Source: GCA-2720975 sp964469565 (GTDB taxonomy: Bacteria; Planctomycetota; UBA1135; GCA-002686595). From it: 64,000 nucleotides of DNA. The translations under genes were made by a program, and so were the position numbers. Positions 27,714 to 36,808 of the stretch are shown piece by piece; within the stretch, counting starts at the first letter, position 1; the number at the start of each line of letters is the position of its first letter. The stretch is taken from positions 1-64,000 of the forward strand of contig CAYXZD010000004.1 of the NCBI GenBank assembly GCA_964469565.1, given 5' to 3'. The notes under the pieces are model-generated. The model was not told where the DNA came from, searched no databases, and saw nothing but the letters and a program-made list of their open reading frames with translations.

Positions 27714-28874
27714 ATGCGGCCCACTATTCTCGTCTTCATTTCTTGCTATCTCCCTGGGTACAAGGCCGGTGGACCATTGAGGAGCATCGCGAATCTCGTC
27801 CAACATTTGGGGGATGAATTTGACTTTCGAATCGTCACTGATGACAGGGACCTAGGGGACAGTCAGCCTTTCCCAAGTCGAGGACCTGAACAGTGGTATC
27901 CACTTGGCAAGGCTCAAGTTCGATACCTCTCAAGAGGCAAGCAGCGAATCAGGTATCTCACGGAATTGATGCGCCAGACACCACATGACCTTCTTTATTT
28001 GAACTCGTTCTTCGACCCAAAGTTTAGCATCCTCCCCTTAATCGCGAGACGCTTGAGTCGGAACCCGCGGGTACCTACAGTAATCGCACCTCGGGGTGAG
28101 TTCTCATCAGGGGCACTCGGATTGAGTCCAATAAAGAAGCGATTGTTCATCACCTGCAGCCAGCTCTGCAGATTGCACAAAGGCCTCACCTGGCAAGCGT
28201 CTACGGCGTATGAGGCGCATGACATACTGCGGATCATGGGATCTGGGGCACCTGTCCACTTGGCGCAAAACCTGCCAGATTCGGGAACAACACCTTCAAA
28301 TTCTTACATGTCATCAGAGTACAGTCCTCCTCTGCGTTTGGTCTACCTGTCCCGCGTCACGCCAAAGAAAAACCTCCTAACAGCAGTTGGCATTTTGAAG
28401 CTCGTCCGCACTCCAATTAGGTTCTCCGTTTATGGCCCACTAGAAGATAAGCTCTATTGGTCCAAATGCAAGAAGGCCATTGAGGAACTGCCACCGCATA
28501 TCGATGTCATCATTCACGGCCCCATCACCCCAGAAGTGGTGTCAGGCGAATTGTCGAAGCATGACCTCTTTTTCCTGCCTACCTTTGGCGAGAACTATGG
28601 TCACGTGATTATGGAAGCGCTAGCTGCTGGCTTGCCAATCTTGATTTCAGACCAAACACCTTGGAGAAACCTGGCGGCCAAGGGTATAGGCAGGGACCTG
28701 CCTCTTGGAGACCCGCAACTTTTTGCAAACTTCATTGAGGAGGCAGCAAACTGGGATGGGGTTGCCCATCAAGCGGTCATTGCCAACGTTCGGGCATTTG
28801 CAGCCAAGGCGTCTAATCCTACTAGGGCTGTGGCCGCTAATCGAGAGATGTTAAGACTGGCTTGCGAGGGCTAG
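27714..28874 (+). CDS. Glycosyltransferase family 4 protein
   Basis: The product has 386 residues from ATG 27714 (MRPTILVFISCYLPGYKAGG), just after the previous stop; an upstream frame extension is a shadow. The acceptor half has the GYKAGGPLRSI loop typical of GT4 enzymes. The donor half has RLVYLSRVTPKKNLLTAVGI and then DLFFLPTFGENYGHVIMEALAAG, the GT4 signature with both acidic residues. It ends the rightward arm of the polysaccharide locus and converges on wbuB across about 150 bp of non-coding DNA. Confidence 0.88.
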   Translation: MRPTILVFISCYLPGYKAGGPLRSIANLVQHLGDEFDFRIVTDDRDLGDSQPFPSRGPEQWYPLGKAQVRYLSRGKQRIRYLTELMRQTPHDLLYLNSFFDPKFSILPLIARRLSRNPRVPTVIAPRGEFSSGALGLSPIKKRLFITCSQLCRLHKGLTWQASTAYEAHDILRIMGSGAPVHLAQNLPDSGTTPSNSYMSSEYSPPLRLVYLSRVTPKKNLLTAVGILKLVRTPIRFSVYGPLEDKLYWSKCKKAIEELPPHIDVIIHGPITPEVVSGELSKHDLFFLPTFGENYGHVIMEALAAGLPILISDQTPWRNLAAKGIGRDLPLGDPQLFANFIEEAANWDGVAHQAVIANVRAFAAKASNPTRAVAANREMLRLACEG

Positions 28875-29025
28875 GCCCGAAAAGCATAACCATGGTGGTT
28901 TGCACCCCCTAAACGAGTCCTGTGCCTATGAGAGCCTATCCGCCCTAATACAGGACAAACTGGAGCACACTATGGCACGACGAACCTCCTCTGGCACCTT
29001 CAGGTCGCCCAGCACCGGGAACAAT

Positions 29026-30207
29026 TCAATGCTGAAGTGCCAACGTGAGCTGTTCAGTGATCCGGCTGACGGTGAATTCGCTTGCCAGCAAGTTTGTGGC
29101 GTTTTGGCCCATGACCTGCCGACGAGTTGAATCGCAGAGGCTTCTGGCGTTACGAGCAAGAAGTTCGTCTTCCCCAGTGACTGATCCAAACCCTGCATTA
29201 GATTGATGTAGGAGTCCGCCCAAATCATTGCCCGCATTGTAGCTCGCCAGAATGGGCAACCCGCAACGCATATAACCTAGAATCTTACCAGTATTGCTGA
29301 ATGTCCTAAGGCGGCGGTCTAGCGAGATCAAGCCAACATCAAACTCACTCAACATTGAAAAGTAAGTGTCCGTGTCAACGGCAGGTAGGATCGTAACATT
29401 CTCAATGCGCTCATCTTCTGCAAGCTGGGTAATCCGTTGGCGCTCGCTTCCCTCCCCTACTATAAGGAAATGAGAGGCTGCCTCCGATTCCATGTTCTTG
29501 GCAAGGCGCAACAGATTGTCCATGTCTTGAGCAACACCGATATTTCCTCCATAGAAAAAAACAGTCTTACCCTGCAGACCCAACTCCTTCCTAAAGTTCC
29601 TGTCCACCCTCGCGGGCTGGGTAGCGACGGTCCAGTTCCTAAGAAGTTCAACCTTGCCGCTGAACCGTCCTCCCTCAAAGTACCGCTTGGACTGACTCGT
29701 CTCCACGCCAATCACATCGGCTACCCTGTACTGCCAGTGCTCGAAGGCCTTGAACAGATAGAAAGTGGGCCCCTTCACCATTAGGCCTGCATCAACGGCC
29801 CAGTTTGGAAAAATGTCTCGAAGAATCAAATATGTCCTAGCTCCCCAGCGCTTACGAAGAACGCTCACGAGCGGGCCAAAGAAGATAGAGGGCGAATAAA
29901 ACACAATGCCATCGAACGCATGTTCCCTAAAATAATGACGCGTGCGCCAGTAGGCCACTAATGATAGGGACATCTCTCGAACAGCTCTTAGAGCGAGAAC
30001 CGCTCCCTTCACCGTGCCCGTCCGGTAACGCACGACTTCAACGCCGCTCTCCACCGTAACTTGCATTGGACACGAAACTGATGCACAAGGTGCGAGTACG
30101 GTAACCACGTGACCCTGTGCAACAAGCTCGAGTGCGAGGTCGTTGATTAGTGAAGCAACGGACTTGGTGCTCGGTAGAACGCTATCAGCTATCAGAAGAA
30201 TGCGCAT
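29026..30207 (-). CDS. wbuB: L-fucosamine-transferase-like glycosyltransferase (WbuB type)
   Basis: A 393-residue GT4 enzyme with MRILLIADSVLPSTKSVASL at the N-terminus, the membrane-associated YLILRDIFPNWAVDAGLM motif typical of WbuB, and a donor domain with TVFFYGGNIGVAQDMDNLL and FSNTGKILGYMRCGLPILAS. WbuB transfers L-FucNAc in Escherichia coli O26 and is genetically linked to fnlABC. Here it closes the leftward fnlA-fnlB-fnlC-cupin-wbuB operon, a close match to that arrangement. The symbol is assigned from motif plus context; sugar specificity is inference. Confidence 0.82.
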   Translation of the reverse strand: MRILLIADSVLPSTKSVASLINDLALELVAQGHVVTVLAPCASVSCPMQVTVESGVEVVRYRTGTVKGAVLALRAVREMSLSLVAYWRTRHYFREHAFDGIVFYSPSIFFGPLVSVLRKRWGARTYLILRDIFPNWAVDAGLMVKGPTFYLFKAFEHWQYRVADVIGVETSQSKRYFEGGRFSGKVELLRNWTVATQPARVDRNFRKELGLQGKTVFFYGGNIGVAQDMDNLLRLAKNMESEAASHFLIVGEGSERQRITQLAEDERIENVTILPAVDTDTYFSMLSEFDVGLISLDRRLRTFSNTGKILGYMRCGLPILASYNAGNDLGGLLHQSNAGFGSVTGEDELLARNARSLCDSTRRQVMGQNATNLLASEFTVSRITEQLTLALQH

Positions 30208-30223
30208 TCTAGCTCCAGCACGA

Positions 30224-30688
30224 CTAGGCTAACCACATGTCAGCAGGAAAGCGGTGCTCATCTTCCTTAGCCGCCTCCAGTGTACTTGATGAAAACACCA
30301 TCAATGTGGACTCTGCCTGCAAGTGAACGCTCGCAGCAACCAGGCCAGGAGGAACAGACAGTACCTGCGGAGACGCCGCCGATAGTGTGAACTTCCGTAC
30401 CCGGAGCTCGGGCGATGGAGATTCCCAATCATCAGGGCAAACAACTGCGACGAGTACCTCACCCGTAATAGCGGCAAACCACCTGTGCCCACGTTGATGG
30501 CCAACCCATCCGCGCACCACACCGATTTCCTGTGCCCGGATTGTGTAGAAGCGCTCGACTTCAGCAAGACTGAAGTCATTCACAAAGCTAACGGAACCCC
30601 GCGCATCTTCATGAAGTCCCCCCTCAATAACCTCGGGAACAGGATGGCGTGTGGGCGCGGTACTTGGCATTGGGAGGGTCGGTTCCAT
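30224..30688 (-). CDS. Cupin-fold sugar epimerase-like protein of the FucNAc operon
   Basis: The product has 154 residues from ATG 30688, one base after the fnlC stop; a start 21 bp upstream would overlap fnlC. It reads as an RmlC-like cupin: GGLHEDARGSVSFVNDF, then VERFYTIRAQEIGVVRGWVG followed by the HQRGHRWFAAITGE His pair. The family is annotated as sugar epimerases or WxcM-like, and similar small cupins sit between fnlC and wbuB in other FucNAc loci. It may epimerise or isomerise a keto-sugar intermediate, or be a regulator; activity is not certain. Confidence 0.78.
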   Translation of the reverse strand: MEPTLPMPSTAPTRHPVPEVIEGGLHEDARGSVSFVNDFSLAEVERFYTIRAQEIGVVRGWVGHQRGHRWFAAITGEVLVAVVCPDDWESPSPELRVRKFTLSAASPQVLSVPPGLVAASVHLQAESTLMVFSSSTLEAAKEDEHRFPADMWLA

Positions 30689-30689
30689 C

Positions 30690-31811
30690 CTACTGTTTGT
30701 GCCAGACAACGCGGTTAATGTAATCCGTGTAACTTAGGATGATACGCACGACCTTGTCCGATACATTCGGGATGTCGTAGTCCTCCACAATCTTCGAAGT
30801 ACGACCGTTGGAGGGGGAGAGTGATTCCAAGACTGACAATCCCTCTAGGACGCGGTCAGTCTCAAGTCCCGTCATCATGACGACAGCCTCCTCCATCCCT
30901 TCAGGTCGCTCGTGGGCATCGCGCAGATTCAAAGCGTCAAAACCAAGAATCGAAGCTTCTTCAGTAATCGTACCACTGTCGGACAAACACGCCTTGGCAT
31001 TCACTTGTAGGTGAACGTAGTCTGGAAAACCCAAGGGTGTCAAGAGTTCGACACCAGGCACAAGGGTTGCGCCAACGCCTTCAATTCTCTTCCTGGTCCG
31101 GGGATGCGTCGAGACAATCACCCTTCTGCCAGACTGATCCGCCAGGGCATTCAACATGTCGATCAACTTGGCGAATTGCTTGTCAGGCTCGATGTTTTCC
31201 TCGCGGTGGCAACTAACGACGTAGTACTCGCCCTTGGTCAAGTCGAGACGAGTCAGTACGGTTGATGCGTCAATGCTTGGCCGATAGTGCTGAATCACTT
31301 CGAACATTGGACTGCCAGTCTTGATAACACGGTCAGGTGGCAACCCTTCTCGCAGCAGGTATTCCCGAGAAATCGAACTGTAGGGCAAATTGATGTCGCT
31401 GATATGATCCACGATCACGCGATTGATCTCTTCTGGGACACGTTGATCAAAACAGCGGTTCCCCGCCTCCATGTGGAAGACTGGGATCTTTCGGCGCTTG
31501 GCTGAGATCGCTGCAAGGCAGCTATTGGTATCACCCAGTATTAAAACCGCGTCAGGCTGAATCTCAGCTAGGGCCTTATCTGTGAGCGATATGATCCGAC
31601 CAATGGTATCTGCGGCCCCCTCCCCCACGGCCCCGAGAAAAAAATCCGGCTTGCGGATTTCCAGTTCGTCAAAGAACACCTGGTTGAGCTCATGGTCATA
31701 GTTCTGTCCGGTGTGGATAAGAACGTGCTCCACGTGTCGGTCGAGTGCCGCCACGACTCTCGAGAGCCTTATCACCTCGGGTCTAGTTCCAACGATCGTG
31801 GCGACTTTCAT
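30690..31811 (-). CDS. fnlC: UDP-N-acetylglucosamine 2-epimerase-type enzyme, UDP-L-FucNAc forming (FnlC/WbjD)
   Basis: A 373-residue non-hydrolysing nucleotide-sugar 2-epimerase. Visible features are MKVATIVGTRPEVIRL at the N-terminus, HTGQNYDHELNQVFF, the catalytic-region HMEAGNRCFDQRVPEEINR, and SDSGTITEEASILG in the UDP-binding C-terminal half. In the UDP-L-FucNAc pathway this enzyme carries out the final C2 epimerisation, after FnlA and FnlB. The length matches family members. It lies 21 bp downstream of fnlB in the leftward operon. Confidence 0.92.
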   Translation of the reverse strand: MKVATIVGTRPEVIRLSRVVAALDRHVEHVLIHTGQNYDHELNQVFFDELEIRKPDFFLGAVGEGAADTIGRIISLTDKALAEIQPDAVLILGDTNSCLAAISAKRRKIPVFHMEAGNRCFDQRVPEEINRVIVDHISDINLPYSSISREYLLREGLPPDRVIKTGSPMFEVIQHYRPSIDASTVLTRLDLTKGEYYVVSCHREENIEPDKQFAKLIDMLNALADQSGRRVIVSTHPRTRKRIEGVGATLVPGVELLTPLGFPDYVHLQVNAKACLSDSGTITEEASILGFDALNLRDAHERPEGMEEAVVMMTGLETDRVLEGLSVLESLSPSNGRTSKIVEDYDIPNVSDKVVRIILSYTDYINRVVWHKQ

Positions 31812-31832
31812 CCTATGCTGAGCTTGTGGGGC

Positions 31833-32975
31833 CTAATAAACGGGCGTAGGTGCTTCGGAACACACGTCGGCATGGTAGGTATCAGGCCGATCAGGATCAA
31901 ATGGCTCGCTGGCCCAAAACAGGGTTGTCATGTCAGCCCCCCCCACATTCTCGATCGAGTGTGTATAACCGGGAGGGATACTCACCACCCGGTAGTCTTC
32001 GCCCCTGACTCTGTACTCCGTCACTTTGCTGCTGTTGAGATGGCGCAACCGGACAAGCCCCTCACCGGCAAGAACCAAGAATTGCTCGACCTTTGTGTGA
32101 TGATAGTGATTCCCACGAGTTACACCAGGGCGGGTGAGGGAGACAAAAACCTGTCCTGTACTCTCAGACTTCAGGAACTCGGCCAACTGGCCGCGGGAAT
32201 CAACATGAAGTTGGAGGTCATGAGCCAACTTCTCAGGGGACACATAGGACAGATACGTTGCATAAAGGCAGCGATCGAAACGGAGTGAAAGGTCAGGTGT
32301 TTGCGCAGATGTGTGGATCTCATTAAACAACTGAATCTGTTTTGCCAAGGCACCAAGCGAAATCCTGTGACAGGGGACTGTGTCATTGACTAGACAAGAG
32401 GGCAGCTGGCTCGGATCATCTATCTCTCGCTCGAGAGCAACCACAACGTCATCGATGTAGGCCAGATCCAATTCTAGATCGGCGTCCGAGATTCGGATCG
32501 GCACCCCCATGGCAATACTGTGACAGAAGGTTGCAGTCACCGAGTTGTAGTTTGGTCGACACCACTTCCCAAACACATTTTTCAAGCGAAAAATGGCAGC
32601 CGTGCTCTCTGAGCTTGCAGCAAGTTGCTGAAGACTTTGTTCTGCCCGCAGTTTACTTGCACCATAGGCGTTGTCTTGACCCGCCTGGATTGAGGAGGTC
32701 ATGACAATGTGTGCCTTACTTGCCCTTTGGGCCAGCACAGAGCAGATCCTAGACGTGTAGCCGGCATTGCCTTCCTCGTATTCCGCCTCAATCTTGGGCC
32801 TGTTCACCCCTGCTAAGTGAAACACTACATCAGCTTCCTCAAGATAGGCCGCGCTTATCCGTGCATTAGTGTTTCGATCCAGAAGAAGCAGATCAAGGTC
32901 TTGGCGCTGAGCCAAGCGAGCGGTGAGATTGCGGCCAATGAATCCTTGGGCGCCCGTAATAAGGACCTTCTTCAT
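31833..32975 (-). CDS. fnlB: Bifunctional CapF/FnlB-type reductase (SDR plus cupin)
   Basis: The product has 380 residues from ATG 32975 (MKKVLITGAQGFIGRNL); an upstream extension of 13 codons is unlikely. The N-terminal SDR domain has the NAD(P)-binding GAQGFIG and the catalytic YGASK (YxxxK). The C-terminal ~120 residues form the metal-binding cupin diagnostic of CapF, with GVTRGNHYHHTKVEQFLVL. CapF/FnlB reduces the 4-keto intermediate made by FnlA after C3 epimerisation, leading to UDP-L-FucNAc. It overlaps the fnlA stop by 4 bp. Confidence 0.93.
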   Translation of the reverse strand: MKKVLITGAQGFIGRNLTARLAQRQDLDLLLLDRNTNARISAAYLEEADVVFHLAGVNRPKIEAEYEEGNAGYTSRICSVLAQRASKAHIVMTSSIQAGQDNAYGASKLRAEQSLQQLAASSESTAAIFRLKNVFGKWCRPNYNSVTATFCHSIAMGVPIRISDADLELDLAYIDDVVVALEREIDDPSQLPSCLVNDTVPCHRISLGALAKQIQLFNEIHTSAQTPDLSLRFDRCLYATYLSYVSPEKLAHDLQLHVDSRGQLAEFLKSESTGQVFVSLTRPGVTRGNHYHHTKVEQFLVLAGEGLVRLRHLNSSKVTEYRVRGEDYRVVSIPPGYTHSIENVGGADMTTLFWASEPFDPDRPDTYHADVCSEAPTPVY

Positions 32976-33997
32976 ACCAAGACTGTTCCTGTGCTGAGCG
33001 CCTGGTTGACGCAATCGAGCTTGAGGAGCAGAGCTTTCATACCGGGGACATCCAACCTTTCAGTGTTGTGGGAGTGGTACTCCTCCTGTGCCGAGACCGT
33101 AGTCTTACCCTCTGTATAATAACTGGCGTAGTTTAGTTCACGGTTATCGGATGGGACCCTAAAGTAGTCGCCTAGATCTTCCGCCTTCACCATTTCTTCA
33201 CGGTTCAGGAGTGTTTCATAGAGTTTTTCTCCATGCCGTGTTCCAATAATTTGTAACTCTGAGTCTGACTCAAAGATCTCCGTAAGGGCTCTGGCGAGGG
33301 TAGAAATGGTTGCGGCCGGTGATTTACGAACAAAGACGTCTCCAGGGTGCCCGTTGCAGAACGCGTAGATGACCAAGTCGACAGCGTCATCAATGGTCAT
33401 CATGAAGCGCGTCATCCCAGGATCCGTAAGGCTAATGCTCTTACCTGTGAGAATCTGGTTTAAGAATAAGGGAATGACGGACCCTCTAGAAGCCATGACG
33501 TTGCCATAGCGGGTACCACAGTAGATCGTGCCCGTGCTACCGTGCATGCGTGCTTTCGCAACCATCAACTTCTCCATCATCGCTTTGGAGAGCCCCATTG
33601 CGTTGATTGGATACACGGCCTTGTCCGTGCTGAGCACAATCATGTTCTTGACGCCACATGACATGGCTGCATTCATGACGTTTTCGGCGCCAAGTGAATT
33701 CGTGCGTATTGCCTCCAATGGAAAGAACTCACAGGAAGGAACCTGCTTGAGCGCCGCCGCGTGAAATACATAGTCCACGCCTCTCATCGCAGGATGGACG
33801 CTATCCGGTTCCCGGACGTCTCCAAGGAAGTAGCGAACCTTTGGGTCTTGCAGGCTGTTCCTCATGTCATCCTGCTTCTTCTCGTCCCGACTGAAGATTC
33901 GGATCTCGGCGATATCCGTTCTCAGAAAGCGCCGGAGCACCGCATTGCCGAAACTACCGGTACCCCCGGTGATGAGTAGAGTTTTGCCTTCAAACAT
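32972..33997 (-). CDS. fnlA: UDP-GlcNAc 4,6-dehydratase/5-epimerase (FnlA/CapE/WbjB)
   Basis: A 341-residue extended SDR with the glycine-rich LLITGGTGSFGNAV at the N-terminus, FHAAALKQVPSCEFFPLEA in the active-site region, STDKAVYPINAMGLSK (MxxxK in place of YxxxK, as in inverting UDP-GlcNAc 4,6-dehydratases) and TRYGNVMASRGSVIPLF. It catalyses the first step of UDP-L-FucNAc synthesis. It is the first gene of the leftward operon, so the operon promoter should lie in 33998-34970. Confidence 0.94.
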   Translation of the reverse strand: MFEGKTLLITGGTGSFGNAVLRRFLRTDIAEIRIFSRDEKKQDDMRNSLQDPKVRYFLGDVREPDSVHPAMRGVDYVFHAAALKQVPSCEFFPLEAIRTNSLGAENVMNAAMSCGVKNMIVLSTDKAVYPINAMGLSKAMMEKLMVAKARMHGSTGTIYCGTRYGNVMASRGSVIPLFLNQILTGKSISLTDPGMTRFMMTIDDAVDLVIYAFCNGHPGDVFVRKSPAATISTLARALTEIFESDSELQIIGTRHGEKLYETLLNREEMVKAEDLGDYFRVPSDNRELNYASYYTEGKTTVSAQEEYHSHNTERLDVPGMKALLLKLDCVNQALSTGTVLV

Positions 33998-34970
33998 GAT
34001 AATTGGCGTCCTTCCAGTCGCTCCTGTCCAAAGAGATCTTGGTTTGCAAGGGGGAGTTAGTCACAGGTGCCGGAGGAAACAAGCCGGATGGAACAATGAT
34101 TGGGTTGTTGGTGCGGAAAACCCGCGAGGATTTGGACCGCACTATAGGCGAGAGTCCCCGTAGAGCGTACTGGGTAGGGGCGCAGGTGACAAGGAAGATG
34201 GATGCACTTGCCACCCGAGACTGGCAGGGAATTGGAGCCCTGTGCAGTGCGGTCAGTGAACGCTCACTTGACATGCGAGCGTATCGCGCTCGCCGTATAT
34301 GGGGGCTCCTAGGTATTGCAATGCTCTTCTCTGCCAATCACCGTGGAGCATGACTTAGGCTGAATGGACGGATGAGGGTGCGGGTGCAGGAAGCTCTTAT
34401 CTTTGAGCTAGATCTAGGAGGCCTGCCCTTCAGGCTGGCCAATCGGACGGCGAGTGCACGCGGCTGGAAAGTGGCCGGCAGACTCCATGGGATCAAACCG
34501 ATGCACCTGGGTAATCCCTGAGATGAGGACAGCAACCCTGGATGTGTGTTTTCATGGTGGAAAGGCAAACGACATCCTATTCCCCGACCTGTCGCGAGGC
34601 ACGCGCGCCGTCATTCAGATGTCTACCTAGTTTTTTTCAGGCCTACAAGGGATCAGGGCATTGAGGCTCCATGGCCAGGGCAGACGTCAGACCTCACATT
34701 GGGGCCGGCCCGTGCTGCGAGCGGGCCCGTTTATTAGCAAGGCCGCGGGTGCCAAGGAACCTATGCTGACCTAGGGGGATGCCCCGTGGTGCAGGGGAAA
34801 GAAACCTCAGATTGGAGGTCATGGATTGGCTTGTGCAGGTTCATAGATAGGCGGGGATGTGAATGACCTGCCCTTAGGGCGGCCCGACGCAGGGGAGAGA
34901 CTCGCCCCTGGGGGTCACAAACGTGGCCGCAGCGCACACCAGAACTCGTCCGAAGTCACAGGAATACACA
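33998..34970. other. Non-coding stretch between fnlA and the second hydrolase
   Basis: Nearly 1 kb between divergent genes. Several short open stretches exist on both strands (for example rightward 34003-34353), but none has a recognisable family or plausible start context. The promoters of the fnl operon and of the hydrolase must be here. It may contain decayed genes. Confidence 0.4.
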
Positions 34971-36479
34971 ATGAACACAACATGGACTCGCATCATCGCC
35001 TTGGTTTCGATCGCGGCTTGGGCACAGGCCTTCGGCCAGGGGGAGCCTTATCCGCCGGAGAGAGTGCTGCGGGAGGATGGGGTCTGGGTGGGGCTCGATG
35101 AAGATCCTGAGACGGTTCTTCAAGGCACCTTTGGTAACCCGATGGGGCAGGCGGCGTGTGGGCCTGGGATCAGTCAAATGGGGGGCGGTTTTCTGGGAGG
35201 GACCGTTTTTGTTTACCAGATCCCCTTTGTGCACGGGAGCCCCTGGGCTGAGGACTTCTTGGTGGGCATACCCAACAATCCCATGCTGCCAGCACCTGTG
35301 CTCGTGCTGTTTCATGCTTATGGTGAAGACCTGAAAGAACTCCAGGCGAATACGAACCTCATCAATGAAGCGATGCACAAAGGATGGGTCGTCATCGCAC
35401 CACTCGGTGCACATGTCTACAACTACGGGATCGACTACTCGCAACGAAACGTAGAGGCAGCCATTCTGGAATCGGTGGCGAGAATTATTCCAAGCTTCAA
35501 CATCACTGTGGATGCCGACCGGTTCTACGCAGTCGGGTTCTCCATGGGAGGCGGCGCGGCGGCTAGCTTTGCTGCTCGGCATATCGACTCTTCAGGGCTA
35601 CGGTTTGCCGCCGTCGCCAACCACACGGGGTCCGCGTCCTTGACACACTCGTACTGGTCGACACCAGCGAATCCAGTGAACAAATTCAAGGAGTTCTTGG
35701 CAAATGCCCTCATGTTCGGTGGCCCCCCCACCATCGCTCCCTATCGATTCAGATACCTACAGAGCTCTAGCGTGGATGCAGATTACTTCGCAAGTAACGC
35801 GGTGGACCAGGCAACGGACATGGTGCGCAATCTAAGGGTCTCGCCGATGATGTCGTTCTACGATGATACCGATCCGAATACTCACCTGATCGACCAAACG
35901 AAGACTGCCCACCACCAGTTGCTAGCCAATCGAAATGGAAGTGGCCCCCTGATTCATAAATGTAGGATTGGGCACAAGTGGCGGTCCCTGGACTCTAAGG
36001 AGGTTTTGAGGTTTCTTGAGACCAAGTCATACCCGGCTCTGCCCCGCAAGGAATGGGTTTCAGTCTTGGTGGACCGCGACGCGCGCTGGTACGAATTCGA
36101 TGTGGTTCAGGCGAAACCTACAGCCGGATGGGCGTCCAAGACTCCGGGGGCGTTCTCTAGCTTCAAGTGGTTTGCCAACTCAGGAAGCAATGGGTTGGGC
36201 ACAGCCATGTTGAACAACATCAGCCAAATCAAACTTGCGTTTCCTTCGCGTCTGAAACTCAGATTATCAGCCACGCCAAGAAAGCCAGAGTTCAATTGGT
36301 GGATACAAACGACACAACTAGAGCCGGTATCTGCCGTAATCGGTGAAGTGAGGAATACGCCCACCTCAGTGACCAGGGGCACAGTGCCGGGCAGCTACTC
36401 CTACAACCCTGTGAATCAAGAACTCACTCTCTTCGAGCCGGGCAGTGTTGTCGGTGTGACTTGGACGATCGTGCCGTAG
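34971..36479 (+). CDS. Secreted alpha/beta hydrolase, paralogue of 18947-20425
   Basis: The product has 502 residues from ATG 34971, with a signal peptide (MNTTWTRIIALVSIAAWAQA, cut near FGQ). It shares with the leftward paralogue the LREDGVWVGLDEDPETVLQG segment, the FGNPMG turn, the LPAPVLVLFHAYGED oxyanion region, the nucleophile elbow VGFSMGGGAAASFAARH and the end GVTWTIVP. The two genes lie on opposite sides of the polysaccharide locus in inverted orientation. The C-terminal domain is beta-rich and unassigned. Function is probably extracellular ester or glycan-ester hydrolysis; no substrate can be inferred from sequence. Confidence 0.8.
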   Translation: MNTTWTRIIALVSIAAWAQAFGQGEPYPPERVLREDGVWVGLDEDPETVLQGTFGNPMGQAACGPGISQMGGGFLGGTVFVYQIPFVHGSPWAEDFLVGIPNNPMLPAPVLVLFHAYGEDLKELQANTNLINEAMHKGWVVIAPLGAHVYNYGIDYSQRNVEAAILESVARIIPSFNITVDADRFYAVGFSMGGGAAASFAARHIDSSGLRFAAVANHTGSASLTHSYWSTPANPVNKFKEFLANALMFGGPPTIAPYRFRYLQSSSVDADYFASNAVDQATDMVRNLRVSPMMSFYDDTDPNTHLIDQTKTAHHQLLANRNGSGPLIHKCRIGHKWRSLDSKEVLRFLETKSYPALPRKEWVSVLVDRDARWYEFDVVQAKPTAGWASKTPGAFSSFKWFANSGSNGLGTAMLNNISQIKLAFPSRLKLRLSATPRKPEFNWWIQTTQLEPVSAVIGEVRNTPTSVTRGTVPGSYSYNPVNQELTLFEPGSVVGVTWTIVP

Positions 36480-36808
36480 GCCAGGGAGTGCGGCACAGTC
36501 GGGCTACTTAGCACGCTTACTCACCGGCAGAACGGCACCTGCAGGCGTTCGAAGATAATGTGGCCGGGGCCGACCAGCTTTGCTTATCGGTACCAGAACG
36601 GGTAGGTCTAGCATTTGCCCATGAAGATGCCGGCTCCGGGTACAGGCGTGGTGGCTAGGTCTAAGTCCATACGGACTGCTCCAAGGGTGTCGGAGGCAAT
36701 GGGGGCGGGCGTTTGTTTGGACCGCATATGTGACAATGCGGCGTACGGGGAAACTGTGGTTGAAACTGGGTGCGTGACAGCAGACTCATGCGGGCGAGGG
36801 ACCTGGGC
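36480..36808. other. Non-coding stretch between convergent genes
   Basis: No credible gene and no clear intrinsic terminator with a T-run. Confidence 0.4.

Noticed and set aside
33998..34970. Genes in the stretch between fnlA and the second hydrolase
   Set aside because: Several open stretches on both strands have no family, start context or codon character, and they overlap each other.
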